A DNA stretch of 64,000 nt, taken from assembly GCF_050496545.1 (NCBI RefSeq), contig NZ_JBNVZV010000010.1, positions 1 to 64,000 on the forward strand, read 5' to 3'. The notes under the pieces were generated by a model. The model saw only the letters and a program-made list of their open reading frames with translations. It searched no databases and was not told where the DNA came from. Shown piece by piece: positions 44,591-53,863 of the stretch; the stretch's first letter is position 1; each line of letters opens with the position of its first letter. The translations under genes were made by a program, and so were the position numbers. The DNA comes from Phycicoccus avicenniae_A (GTDB taxonomy: Bacteria > Actinomycetota > Actinomycetes > Actinomycetales > Dermatophilaceae).

Positions 44591-45684
44591 CCACCACCGA
44601 CCTGGGGATGCCCGTCAGCGGGCTCCAGCACGTGCCAGCGCTCCCCGACGGCGCGCCGAAGCAGACCAAGCGCGACTTCACCTCGGACCAGGAGGTGCGC
44701 TGGTGCCCCGGCTGCGGTGACTACGTCATCCTCGCGGCGGTCCAGTCCTTCCTCCCCGAGCTCGGGCTGAAGCGCGAGAACATCACGTTCGTCTCGGGCA
44801 TCGGCTGCTCGTCGCGCTTCCCGTACTACCTCGACACGTACGGGATGCACTCGATCCACGGGCGGGCACCGGCCATCGCGACCGGTCTCGCGACGTCGCG
44901 GCCGGACCTGTCGGTGTGGGTCGTCACCGGTGACGGGGATGCGCTGTCGATCGGCGGCAACCACCTGATCCACGCGCTGCGCCGCAACGTGAACATGACG
45001 ATCCTGTTGTTCAACAACCAGATCTACGGCCTGACCAAGGGCCAGTACTCGCCGACGTCGCGGGTCGGGCAGGTCACGAAGTCGAGCCCGCTGGGGTCGG
45101 TCGACGCGCCGTTCAACCCGGTGTCGCTGGCGCTCGGTGCCGAGGCCACGTTCGTCGCGCGCGCGATGGAGTCCGACCGCGCCGAGCTGACCACCATCCT
45201 GAAAGCGGCTGCGCAGCACCGGGGTACGGCGCTGGTCGAGATCTACCAGAACTGCCCGATCTTCAACGACGGCGCGTTCGAGGTGCTCAAGGACCGCTCA
45301 CAGCAGGAGGCGCGCATCGTTCGTCTGCGTGACGGTGAGGCGATCACGGTCGGCGCCGAGGACGACCGCAAGGTGCTCGTGCGCCAGGGCTCGGGCGTCA
45401 TGAAGTTCGTGTCCGAGGCGCAGGCCGAGACCGGCGAGAAGGGTGCGGTCGTCGTCCACGACCCCGCTCTGGACGACCCGTCGCAGGCCTTCCAGCTCTC
45501 GCGGCTGGACTCCCCAGAGATGACGCACGTGCCGATGGGCATCTTCCGCCAGGTCTCGCGGCCGACCTACGACGACCTCGTGCGTGCGCAGGTATCCGGT
45601 GCGGTGGAGGCGGCCGGCGGGCCCGCCGGCGACGACGACCTCGCCGAGCTGCTGCGCGGGCGTGACACCTGGACCGTGGGGTGA
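44587..45684 (+). CDS. korB: 2-oxoacid (2-oxoglutarate):ferredoxin oxidoreductase, beta subunit
   Basis: The GTG at 44587 overlaps korA and gives 365 residues. Iron-sulfur ligands: W39-C40-P-G-C43-G-D, then SGIGCSS and YQNCPIFND. The thiamine diphosphate motif is VTGDGDALSIGGNH followed by LLFNNQIYGLTKGQYSPTS. It binds TPP and one [4Fe-4S] cluster. It overlaps rarD (GTGA). Its ferredoxin partner is not in the window. Confidence 0.96.
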
Positions 45685-46667
45685 CGTCGGGGGCTCCTGA
45701 CGGTTCCGGTCCGACCGCGTCCGACGAGGCCGCGGCGGAGGTCCGCCGGGGCACCGGCTACGGGTTCCTCGCCTACGGCGTGTGGGGTCTCTTCCCGCTG
45801 TACTTCGCCTCGCTCAAGCCGTCGGGCGCATTCGAGATCCTCGCGCACCGCATCCTCTGGACGCTGGCCATCTGCGTGCTCGTGCTGCTCGTCCGGCGCG
45901 ACCTCGCGTGGATCCGCGGGTTCGTCACGCGGCCGCGCCTCGTCGCCGGCATCACGGTGGCCGGGCTGCTGATCGCCGCGAACTGGGTCATCTACGTGCT
46001 GGCGGTGCTCACCGGGCGCACCTACGAGGCGGCGCTGGGGTACTTCCTGAACCCCATCGTCACGGTGGCTCTCGGGGTGTTCGTGCTGCGCGAGCGGCTG
46101 CGGCCGCTGCAGTGGGCCGCCGTGGGCGTGGGCGCCGTGGCGTCGGTGTGGCTCGCCGTGGCCGGCGGTGTCGTGCCGTGGATCCCTCTCGCACTGGCGT
46201 TCTCGTTCGGCCTGTACGGGCTCGTGAAGAAGAAGGTCGGCGCCTCGCTCGAGGCGATGCACTCGCTGGCCGCCGAGACCACCGTGCTGGCGCCGGTGGC
46301 GGTCGTCGTGCTCTTCGTGCTCGCGGCGAGGGACGAGATCACCTTCGCCGGGCACGGCGGATGGCACACGACGCTGCTCGTGCTGTCGGGGGTCGTGACG
46401 GCGGTCCCGTTGCTGCTCTTCGCTGCTGCGGCCCGCCGGATCCCCCTGGTCACGGTGGGGCTCATCCAGTTCATCACCCCGGTGCTGCAGCTCGTCGTCG
46501 GCGTGACACTGCTCGGCGAGCACGTGTCCGGGCGGCTGTGGATCGGGTTCGGCATCGTCTGGGTGGCCCTGGTGCTGCTGTCCTACGACTCGCTGACGGC
46601 TGCGCGCACCTCCCGCCGTGCCGCCGCCGCCGACCGCTCGCCGGAGTGCCCCGAGCCCACGGTCTGA
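45681..46667 (+). CDS. rarD: RarD-type EamA family transporter
   Basis: 328 residues from a GTG that overlaps the korB stop. About ten membrane segments in two EamA halves. The family-typical GFLAYGVWGLFPLYF and AHRILWT near the N-terminus, and the late IQFITPVLQL, identify RarD. These proteins export small metabolites or resistance compounds; the substrate is not known. Coupling to korAB may be only transcriptional convenience. A hairpin follows the stop. Confidence 0.9.
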   Translation: MTSGAPDGSGPTASDEAAAEVRRGTGYGFLAYGVWGLFPLYFASLKPSGAFEILAHRILWTLAICVLVLLVRRDLAWIRGFVTRPRLVAGITVAGLLIAANWVIYVLAVLTGRTYEAALGYFLNPIVTVALGVFVLRERLRPLQWAAVGVGAVASVWLAVAGGVVPWIPLALAFSFGLYGLVKKKVGASLEAMHSLAAETTVLAPVAVVVLFVLAARDEITFAGHGGWHTTLLVLSGVVTAVPLLLFAAAARRIPLVTVGLIQFITPVLQLVVGVTLLGEHVSGRLWIGFGIVWVALVLLSYDSLTAARTSRRAAAADRSPECPEPTV

Positions 46668-46674
46668 GCAGCGA

Positions 46675-46710
46675 GGAGGATCATCCGGGTGGGAGCACGG
46701 ACGATCCTCC
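46675..46710. terminator. Bidirectional hairpin terminator between rarD and the SRPBCC gene
   Basis: 13-bp stem (46675-46687 with 46698-46710) with one mismatch. Lies between convergent stops at 46667 and 46726. Confidence 0.75.
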
Positions 46711-46725
46711 GTCGCGATGCGTCAC

Positions 46726-47292
46726 TCAACCCTCGTCCGTGACGAGCCCTGCCGGGTCGTCAGGGCGACGGAAGTGAGCCCCGGACTCGATGGCCGCTCT
46801 GATGCGACGAACCGAGCTCTCGGTCTGCTGCTGGAGCGACGGAGCGATCCGCTGCCCCTCCCCGTGAGGCACGATCATCTCGAGCTGCAGGTTCAGGGCC
46901 GTGCGGTCGCCGTCCAGCGCGGTGAGGACCGTCCGCTCGACGAGGCCACCCTCACTCGTCAACCACCGTGCGGCGAACATGGTCGGTGCGTTCGTGCTCG
47001 AGACCTCGACCATCTGCACCGACACGATGCCGCCCAGGTCGTGCACCACGCAGATCTGCTCCCCGGGGCGCCCGACCGGAGTGCCCGGGACGCGGAACGT
47101 CTTGGTCACGCCGTCCGACACGAAGAACATCGACTCGGGAGCGGTCACGAAGTCCCAGACGCGCTGTCGTGACGCGGCGACCTCCACCGTCGCCTCGCCG
47201 ACGACCGGGTCGTAGCCACCCTCGGCTACGCCCACGTGCCCTTCCCTGCTGTCCCATCGCTGCTCGAGTCGCTTGAAGATCGATCGCCCCAC
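46726..47292 (-). CDS. SRPBCC (START-like) family protein
   Basis: 188 residues from a GTG. From about residue 33, ATVEVAASRQRVWDFVTAPE is the usual first strand and helix of polyketide-cyclase/START-like folds, followed by alternating strands and a long C-terminal helix (SVRRIRAAIESG). Such proteins bind hydrophobic ligands in a cavity. TAGCGT lies 8 nt before the start. Monocistronic. It marks the right-hand edge of the high-GC core region. Confidence 0.75.
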   Translation of the reverse strand: MGRSIFKRLEQRWDSREGHVGVAEGGYDPVVGEATVEVAASRQRVWDFVTAPESMFFVSDGVTKTFRVPGTPVGRPGEQICVVHDLGGIVSVQMVEVSSTNAPTMFAARWLTSEGGLVERTVLTALDGDRTALNLQLEMIVPHGEGQRIAPSLQQQTESSVRRIRAAIESGAHFRRPDDPAGLVTDEG

Positions 47293-47300
47293 GGGCTCAG

Positions 47301-47306
47301 ACGCTA
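47301..47306 (-). promoter_or_regulatory. -10 box of a leaderless promoter (TAGCGT)
   Basis: TAGCGT, 8 nt, GTG of the SRPBCC gene. Confidence 0.55.
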
Positions 47307-47457
47307 CCCACGCCGCGGTGCGCGCTGCAGCGGATCGAGCGTTCTCTGACCGAACGCCACGCGCGCCGCGATCGCACGACAGACCCTCCCCCGAAAGCGG
47401 CGATGTGGGCTACCTCCACGGGCTCACGCCGTGGTCCCGATCGCCCCATTTTCGTTA

Positions 47458-47463
47458 TACGCT
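47458..47463 (+). promoter_or_regulatory. -10 box of a leaderless promoter for the toxin-antitoxin pair (TACGCT)
   Basis: TACGCT, 6 nt, GTG of the antitoxin, in an AT-rich stretch (ATTTTCGTTATACG). The antitoxin likely represses it. Confidence 0.6.
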
Positions 47464-47469
47464 TTGATC

Positions 47470-47703
47470 GTGGCGAGTGACGAGCAGATTCAGAAGTGGG
47501 CGGACGAGGCCGAGGCGGGCTACGACGTCGAGGCCCTCAAGCGGCGCGGCCGCGGCCGACCCGGCCGTGGAGCGGAGCCGATGCAGGTCGTCGCGGTCCG
47601 GCTCACTGCTGAGGAGCTGGATGCGCTCGATGCAGCCGCGTCGAAGAATCGCATGAGCCGCTCTGAGGCGATCAGAGCAGCCTTGGCGCACTTCGCGGCG
47701 TGA
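47470..47703 (+). CDS. CopG/RHH family antitoxin
   Basis: 77 residues from the GTG at 47470; an in-frame start at 47431 lies upstream of the promoter box. An Arg/Gly-rich linker (KRRGRGRPGRGAEP) leads to the ribbon-helix-helix QVVAVRLTAEELDALDAAASKNRMSRSEAIRAALAHF (key parts VVAVRLTAEE and SRSEAIRAAL). Its last codons overlap the toxin gene start by 4 bp (GTGA). It should bind DNA upstream and neutralise the toxin. Confidence 0.85.
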   Translation: MASDEQIQKWADEAEAGYDVEALKRRGRGRPGRGAEPMQVVAVRLTAEELDALDAAASKNRMSRSEAIRAALAHFAA

Positions 47704-47942
47704 AGGTCCACCCCAGCGCACTCAAGCATGGGGTCGCCCTCGAGGATGCCGTCCAGGCTGCCGAGTGGGCGATCTGGATCGAGCCGCTGACTGAGGATGA
47801 GACTCCCGCCCGCGAACTCCGTCTCGGCTTCGACACCGGCGCTCGAATGCTCGAGACCGTCGTGCTCATCTTCGACAGCGGGGATGAGATGGTCATCCAC
47901 GCAATGCCGGCCCGGAGGAAGTACCTCGACCTGCTGCCATGA
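47700..47942 (+). CDS. BrnT-like toxin of a type II toxin-antitoxin pair
   Basis: 80 residues from a GTG. HPSALKHGVALEDAVQAAEW resembles the helix of BrnT (KHGVSFEDA-type), and ARELRLGFDTGARMLETVV with VIHAMPARRKYLDLL matches its strand-and-basic-helix end. BrnT toxins are RelE-fold ribonucleases. In BrnTA the toxin gene comes first; here the antitoxin does, so this is a variant or a related family. Identity is by pattern only. Confidence 0.7.
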   Translation: MKVHPSALKHGVALEDAVQAAEWAIWIEPLTEDETPARELRLGFDTGARMLETVVLIFDSGDEMVIHAMPARRKYLDLLP

Positions 47943-48002
47943 CGACGACCAGTAGCCCGTCTGGCGGCGGAGAGACGCAGTTTTGATCCAGACATCGACT
48001 CG

Positions 48003-48371
48003 CTATCGCGCTAGGACGAACTTCTTCCGTACAGAGTCAGGCCCGAGTGCTGCGATGCTCTCGTACACCGACTCCTGGGCCGCGTCTGATCGCGTGCTGT
48101 CGGCAGCCAGGCGTAGCGCTGACGCGGCACGAGCACGCGCAAAGTCGTCCTCTGGTTGGGACCATTCACCCTGCTCGTCTGCAGACCACCCCTGCGAGTC
48201 CTGGGCGTCGGACCACCCTGCCAGGTCGGTTCCTTCGGGCGGGATCTCAAGCCCGGACGCTGCCAGCGCATCGAGCGCCAGCTGATAAACGAGCTCTGAC
48301 CGCCGCTGACGCGGCATCGCAACAAGTGCGGCGGCAACGTCGGGATACACCTGCTCGAGCCGCGTCGTCAT
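48003..48371 (-). CDS. Hypothetical protein, short and acidic
   Basis: 122 residues if the ATG at 48371 (MTTRLEQVYPDV) is used; an in-frame TTG at 48434 would add 21. No domain recognised. The N-terminal 45 residues (VAAALVAMPRQRRSELVYQLALDALA) look like two helices, and the middle is acidic and Gln/Ser/Trp-rich (SDAQDSQGWSADEQGEW). It lies between the toxin pair and the methyltransferase-fusion gene on the same strand as the latter, 150 bp downstream of it. Confidence 0.55.
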   Translation of the reverse strand: MTTRLEQVYPDVAAALVAMPRQRRSELVYQLALDALAASGLEIPPEGTDLAGWSDAQDSQGWSADEQGEWSQPEDDFARARAASALRLAADSTRSDAAQESVYESIAALGPDSVRKKFVLAR

Positions 48372-48521
48372 AAGCCCATCCAACCGGAACGCGGACGGCA
48401 TCTCCCATCCAGAAGTAGCGAAGTCGACAGTCAACAGGCGGCGAATTGACGCGCGAGCGTCTCTTTGTCGGACTGGCCGACCGGGCGGGTCTTGGCAAGA
48501 TGCGCCCGGACACTGGGTTAC

Positions 48522-50774
48522 TCAGATGGCCGGCTGGTCTGAATCCTCGCCAAGGCCAATTGACCTTACAACCATCCGGTCGAATCCCCACCGGTTGATG
48601 ATGACTCGAAGCTCCTCCATAACGGTCTCTACAAACCGGATGAAATCACCGATCAAACGCCGCGTTGCGGCGAGCACAATAAGTTCTTCCTCGACCTGAA
48701 GGACGGCAACATTCGGAAAGCCCGCGTTCTGCAGGCCAGCGCGAAGGAGCGCGAGCCGTCCTGATTGCGTCGAGTGCCCCTGGTAGAGAACAAGCAGGTC
48801 GGAACGCTTCGCACAAGCGGAAACTAGGCTGCGAGTAGTTCCGGAAAACAGGACGTCCATCAGTTCGGCATGTGGCGGGTCCAAGCCAATCAGGTCAAAC
48901 CGCTGGTCAAGAATGGGATTTGTCTCGTTGAGAACGTCCCGCGCGTCCGCCTTAAGCCACAATCCATCCCGTCCCGAGTCAAGTCCCACGGCGCTGGCGG
49001 GGACGAACTTATCCACCGAGGTTACCGTGTGCCCCTCTTGCGTTAAGAGGCGATTCGCGATCCCGCTTCCCGAGAAGAGGTCGAGAACCCTCATACGACT
49101 CCCCCGGTCGCCCTGCCTCGCTCCACGGCGAACCCATTCACCCGCCACGGTGGCTGTGCTCAGAAGCGCTAGAGCATGGGCGACGGAGGGGCCAATCGTT
49201 TCCGTCTCGTTGTAACAGACGAGCTTGTTCAGTTCTGCTTTAACAAGAACCCGACCGATGACAGAGTCGTCCGCGACGTCGCCTTGGGACTTGTCGATAG
49301 TCGACATCCGATCACGATCAAGCCCCCTGCGGACCCGTTCCGCAAATCGCCCAGAACCCTCTGCTCCTGGGGTCGGCCTCACGTCAAGACGAACCCGCTT
49401 AGGGAGATGCGTGTCGATTGCCGTCGCACCTTGGGGCTGTAGCCACGTCAGCCCTCGCATCCGCAGCCCTGTAAGCGCCCCCTCGAGCGCTCGTTCAATC
49501 TTGAGGAGGTTGTAACCGTTCTCTCGGAAGAGAAAGGCAACAGCATCCGCGCCCTTTGCCTCGATCGGCACCGTGAGAGTGGCCCTGCGACTGTTGGTCC
49601 GGCTGCTGCGATGCAGGAGCACGTAGATCGACGCTTCATCGATGCGAATTAGCGGCTGGTCCGGCGTCGTGTATGTCCCGGTTAAGTCGATGGACTGAAG
49701 GATCTCATTGCCCACCGACGCGACATCGCGAGTGAGCGCCGCTGTGAGATGCCGTCCACCGCTCTCCGACCTGGCCAACTCAATAGCCACCTTCTCTAGG
49801 TCATATGCAAGGGAAGCACGGGACTCATCCTCCGGCACCGAAAAGTACAGGACATCTTGGGGACCGAAATGACGACCTCGGAGGGGGCGCGGCACCTGCT
49901 GTCCAAAGCGGTTCTCGACAAGCCAGCGAAGTGACGGGAAGGCATGGTCTTCGTCGTGCCGCTTGAGAATTACACGGTCGTGCACGCCGGAATCTGCGTT
50001 ACGAACCCAGCAAATGAGGACAGCGCCGGGAGGTACAGCGTTCAAGCGCGCGTAAGCTGTCAGGGCGTGAGCTACCTGGTTTGAGCCATCTTTACCGATG
50101 GTTGCCTCGACGGTGTTTGTCGACTTTTGATAGGCTTTATCGACGTTGATAAGGGACGCCAGCACGGCATCGTTTTCAGCACGATCGATGGTTGGTAGCG
50201 AGTCGGCACGGCCCGAGGTGAGAGCCTCCCATGTTTGGTCCACATCATGATCCAAACTCTTGGCCACTCGAAGGGCGAGTTCATCCTCTTCAGGGAATGA
50301 GGACGCAGGGATCGCCTTCGCCGCCAGAAGGGCCGACGTCAGCAGCACCTTGTCATGCCCGTCCAAGTGACGGCCCAGCCGAGAAAGCAAGGGGTGGCTA
50401 GGGTCGTTGTAGATAAGGTCGTCCGGAGGGATGCGGATGGTTAATCCGCCTTGCCCGTAGCCATCCGGGTAGCGGTGAGTCCACACCGTCACCGATGCAT
50501 ACAGGTCCTCCAGGCTCCTCAATGCTGACAGGCAACTCGCCGTGTTGCGATCGTTAAAGGTAAGACCAAACAGGACGAGGTGAAGGTCCTCCGCAGACTC
50601 GCGTGCCAAGAGCGCCTCTACTCCAACCGTCCAGAACTTCGCAGTCCTACCAGTTGTCACCGGATCGAACCACACCTCGCATTCGTGCCCGCTGCGATTC
50701 ACGAGGCGATAGAAAACCGCTGCACCAAGCACTGCAGACGCTCGGCAGTCGTGGATGAGAAGAAACCGTGCCAC
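48522..50774 (-). CDS. Large protein with C-terminal class I methyltransferase domain (novel architecture)
   Basis: 750 residues from a GTG at 50774 preceded by AGGGGGAT; the longer frame to 50966 has no ribosome binding site. The C-terminal 190 residues are a SAM-dependent methyltransferase: motif I M561-RVLDLFSGSG with VTSVDK, and motif IV D632-P-P-H in LIGLDPPHAELMD, the D/N-P-P-Y/F type seen in nucleic-acid amino-methyltransferases. The N-terminal 200 residues (FLLIHDCRASAVLGAAVFYRL, LHLVLFGLTFND, VTVWTHRYPDGYG) weakly resemble a DHH phosphoesterase in order of strands but lack the DHH residues. The middle is unrecognised. TTA codons and lower GC suggest transfer. Substrate unknown. Confidence 0.7.
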   Translation of the reverse strand: MARFLLIHDCRASAVLGAAVFYRLVNRSGHECEVWFDPVTTGRTAKFWTVGVEALLARESAEDLHLVLFGLTFNDRNTASCLSALRSLEDLYASVTVWTHRYPDGYGQGGLTIRIPPDDLIYNDPSHPLLSRLGRHLDGHDKVLLTSALLAAKAIPASSFPEEDELALRVAKSLDHDVDQTWEALTSGRADSLPTIDRAENDAVLASLINVDKAYQKSTNTVEATIGKDGSNQVAHALTAYARLNAVPPGAVLICWVRNADSGVHDRVILKRHDEDHAFPSLRWLVENRFGQQVPRPLRGRHFGPQDVLYFSVPEDESRASLAYDLEKVAIELARSESGGRHLTAALTRDVASVGNEILQSIDLTGTYTTPDQPLIRIDEASIYVLLHRSSRTNSRRATLTVPIEAKGADAVAFLFRENGYNLLKIERALEGALTGLRMRGLTWLQPQGATAIDTHLPKRVRLDVRPTPGAEGSGRFAERVRRGLDRDRMSTIDKSQGDVADDSVIGRVLVKAELNKLVCYNETETIGPSVAHALALLSTATVAGEWVRRGARQGDRGSRMRVLDLFSGSGIANRLLTQEGHTVTSVDKFVPASAVGLDSGRDGLWLKADARDVLNETNPILDQRFDLIGLDPPHAELMDVLFSGTTRSLVSACAKRSDLLVLYQGHSTQSGRLALLRAGLQNAGFPNVAVLQVEEELIVLAATRRLIGDFIRFVETVMEELRVIINRWGFDRMVVRSIGLGEDSDQPAI

Positions 50775-51379
50775 GTCATCCCCCTGCAAGGTCCGTGTGT
50801 CTAGTTGGCGCACCGTAGCAGCGTGCTGACGCCTAGGGCGCCCCGAAGGCCGGTCCGTCAAGGCGAGCTTGTCGAGTACGGTCGGCAAGCGCCGAGTGGC
50901 GGTGGGGCTCGGGGCGCAATGACGCACAGGCGCTGGCTCACGTAATCTGTCACGCCCGACCGGCATCTACATCTCGCGAACGTCGTTGAGCCTGGCACCG
51001 CCACAAGGGTAGACATCTAGTTCGGCACTCAGGTCCCTGTGGACTCAGTTGGACAGCGCCTTTGGGGCATGTGGAATTAGCGCGCGGACCGAATTTCAAG
51101 AGGCGAGCACATTTCGTTATGCACCGCCCTCTGGGCCGGACTCCTGGTCCTGCACGGCGGCACCGCTCGACCACATCCCTAAGACGAACGCGCTGACCGT
51201 GTTGCCGAGTACTGGCTCAGCCTGACCGGTCCGGGCGCAATCCCTTCAACGGCGAAGCTGAACGCCCAACAGGAGAAGATTGCTCGCTTACGTTCGGCCG
51301 TCCTAGCGGCCAGTGCCCGGGATGCCAACGGCCGCTCAGGCCATGGCGCGAACTAGCCGGCGATGGTAGGCACTGCCTC
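50775..51379. other. Intergenic region between divergent methyltransferase-fusion and CHAT genes
   Basis: No intact gene. AT-richer patches (such as CATTTCGTTATGC near 51110) may hold promoters. Near the right end, positions 51183-51356 form a start-less reading frame that looks like a gene remnant. Confidence 0.5.
51183..51356 (+). pseudogene. Possible remnant of a gene 3' end
   Basis: 57 codons are open between TAA (51180) and TAG (51354-51356), without ATG or GTG in frame. They read like a real C-terminus: DERADRVAEYWLSLTG, then a helical QQEKIARLRSAVLAAS. Not assigned to a family; may be chance. Confidence 0.25.
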
Positions 51380-53863
51380 ATGGTGGACGCCGAGCCTGCA
51401 AGCGTGACCGACAGCAGCCAGCGGCTGTACCGCGACTGGGTCGCGGTTCCGGACCGTGATACAGGCCCTTGGCTAGTCGAGTGTCCCGAAGAGCCAGTCA
51501 CGATTGCGCTGCGATCCCGGTGGCACTACCTGCGACAGCTGGCCGCTCGCCCCGCGGTCGCGCCGGACCACCGTGTCGACGTTGGCATGTGGAAACGAGA
51601 AGTCGACCTCGAGGATGAAGCCGACCGCGCATTGGTCACGCACGATTTAGACGTTGCCGAGGACCGGTTCACAACGATGCGCAGGCACGCGTCGCACCCT
51701 TTGGTAGAAGTGCAGGCTCTCATCGGGTTGGGCGACGTCGCTCGGGAACATGACCAGACCGACCGAGCACGAAAGCTGTACGAGGAAGCGTTGAGCGCGG
51801 CCTCGGACCTCAATTTCCGGTTCGGCGCGCTGCGAGCGCGTCTACCGCTGGTTTACCTGACCCGACGCGGCGGCTCCGCCCGGCAGATGTTGGCTTTGGC
51901 GCAAGATTGCGAGAGCGACGCCCGGGCTCTTGGCGACGCCATTTACACGGCCAACGCGCAGATTGCCCAAGGAGAGGCGCTGGAACTCGTCGGCGAGCAC
52001 GACCGCGCCGCGTCGGTCCTGTGGGAGGCGTTCAGCTACTTCGAGAAACACGGCAACGATGTGGGCATGGCGGGGGCCGGCATCCGCCTTGCCGACGTCC
52101 ACCGTCGACGAGAGGACGCGGACGCCATCATCGCGGTTGCCAGACAGGTCGCCGACGCAGCCTTGAGGGTCGGGGCGGTGCAAGAGGCGGTGGACGTCCA
52201 CGACCTGTTGGCGTTCGCGCACACCGCCAACGGCGACTACGAGGAGGCGTTGCGGGCGTGCGAGAGAGGGCTCGCGATGGCTGGCACTGCCCTGCCTCGT
52301 TCCACCGCACACCTGCATATTTCTCAAGGGACCGCGCTGCGCCACAACGGTCAACCGGACGACGCGGCCCATGCGTTCGTGGCCGCACTCGATTACTTCG
52401 AGGACCGCACCGACGATGAATGGATGGTGTCGTACTGCCTGAGCCACCTCGCCGACTGCGCGGCCGACCTCGATGAAACCGACCAGGCTGTACAGCTCCA
52501 CCTGCACGCCACAGAACAAACCGAGGTGGTCAGAGCCCGTCAGGACCGACCCGAATGGCAGCGGGAGTACCGAGCCCGGTTTGACGACATCTACCGCCGC
52601 GCATTGACCTACATCTGCCAAGCGAACGTCCCGGAGGCGTTTGCCACTGTGTTCGAGCGCCTGTGGGGACGGCGACTTGCGGGCATCACCGCAGGGCTGA
52701 CCTTCCGACCGCAGGACGACCCCGCCCTGCTGGCACAGCTCATTGCACGCACCGACCAAGCTCGGCTGAAGGACCCGTTGAACCGCGATGCGCCAAAGCG
52801 GGCGGTGCGAGCCCTGGGACGGACCGCCCTGTCTGGGGCCCTTCCGGACCAGTACGCGGACAACATGGCCGGACCTTTGGCAGCGGCATACCGAACCGTC
52901 AGCACAGACGAGGCCCGGCAGCTGCTGGCCGCGGTCAACACGGAGGTCGCTCTCGTCCTCATGTGCGAAGTACCCGCACGGCCTGGGCAGATTGCCTGTC
53001 TGTTCAAGGCTCCAGGACACCCAGCGACCGTAACGCTCGTGGAACTGCCCGAGGCAACGAAAGCGGCACTCGACCAATGGACGTCACCGTGGCCAACCGA
53101 CGCCACCGCTGCCGACCTGCACGCACTGGCACCGCTGTTGGCCGCACCGTTGGCGCAGCTGCCGACTGGCACCGGCATACAGCTCGTCCCGCTAGAGCGG
53201 CTGTGGTCCATTCCTTGGGCGGCCCTACCCGTCAACGGCACCCCGCTCGGGATGGCACACCCCCTGATGATTGTGCCGTCCTTGACCCTGGCGGCGCATC
53301 ACGGCCCCTTGCCAGCAGCCGTACCCGATGACGGGAAGGTGTTCGCCCACATAGGTGGAGACGTACACGTACACGACCTCGCTGGGCTCGCACCCGCCAC
53401 TAACCGAGCGACCGCCGGTGCGTCCGCTCGGGAGGCAGCGCTGAGCGGGGACCTCGACACGTTGGTGGTCGTGGCGCACGGACGCCTCACCCGCGGGGTG
53501 GGTCACTACCTCGAGCTCGGGGACGACGTCCTGCTCACTCCAGCGGACATGTTCACGGCGACGGTGCCACGCAGCGTCGCTCTGCTCGCGTGCTGGGGTG
53601 CTCACACGATGGAGCCGAACACTGGTGAACCGTTGACGCTCGGAACGCTTGCACTGGCCAGAGGCAGCCGTCAGGTGCTGACGACCATAAGCGAGCTGGG
53701 CGATAGCCGCTTGGCTCGCGCGGTCGTCAACGACACCCTGTACCGGGCGCGGACGCAGCCTTGGGCGGCGGCGTTGTTGTGGACCCTGCAACGGCGGCGA
53801 GAAGAACTCACTGCTGCCCCCTTGTCTGACTGGGCTCCCTTGGCGACCCTCGGAGCATGGTAG
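51380..53863 (+). CDS. TPR-CHAT caspase-like protease
   Basis: 827 residues. Residues about 90-400 are helical TPR-type repeats (such as VEVQALIGLGDVAREHDQTD and AALDYFEDRTDDEWMVSYCL). The C-terminal CHAT domain (about 560-827) has the catalytic His H700 in LVVVAHGRL and Cys C738 in SVALLACWGAH, with the terminal SDWAPLATLGAW typical of CHAT proteins. CHAT proteases are caspase relatives that, in known defence systems, cut a partner when the sensor part is triggered. The two genes that follow overlap it and each other, so they are likely its partners. No signal peptide. No ribosome binding site; a TAGGCA box lies 7 nt before the start. Confidence 0.88.
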   Translation: MVDAEPASVTDSSQRLYRDWVAVPDRDTGPWLVECPEEPVTIALRSRWHYLRQLAARPAVAPDHRVDVGMWKREVDLEDEADRALVTHDLDVAEDRFTTMRRHASHPLVEVQALIGLGDVAREHDQTDRARKLYEEALSAASDLNFRFGALRARLPLVYLTRRGGSARQMLALAQDCESDARALGDAIYTANAQIAQGEALELVGEHDRAASVLWEAFSYFEKHGNDVGMAGAGIRLADVHRRREDADAIIAVARQVADAALRVGAVQEAVDVHDLLAFAHTANGDYEEALRACERGLAMAGTALPRSTAHLHISQGTALRHNGQPDDAAHAFVAALDYFEDRTDDEWMVSYCLSHLADCAADLDETDQAVQLHLHATEQTEVVRARQDRPEWQREYRARFDDIYRRALTYICQANVPEAFATVFERLWGRRLAGITAGLTFRPQDDPALLAQLIARTDQARLKDPLNRDAPKRAVRALGRTALSGALPDQYADNMAGPLAAAYRTVSTDEARQLLAAVNTEVALVLMCEVPARPGQIACLFKAPGHPATVTLVELPEATKAALDQWTSPWPTDATAADLHALAPLLAAPLAQLPTGTGIQLVPLERLWSIPWAALPVNGTPLGMAHPLMIVPSLTLAAHHGPLPAAVPDDGKVFAHIGGDVHVHDLAGLAPATNRATAGASAREAALSGDLDTLVVVAHGRLTRGVGHYLELGDDVLLTPADMFTATVPRSVALLACWGAHTMEPNTGEPLTLGTLALARGSRQVLTTISELGDSRLARAVVNDTLYRARTQPWAAALLWTLQRRREELTAAPLSDWAPLATLGAW

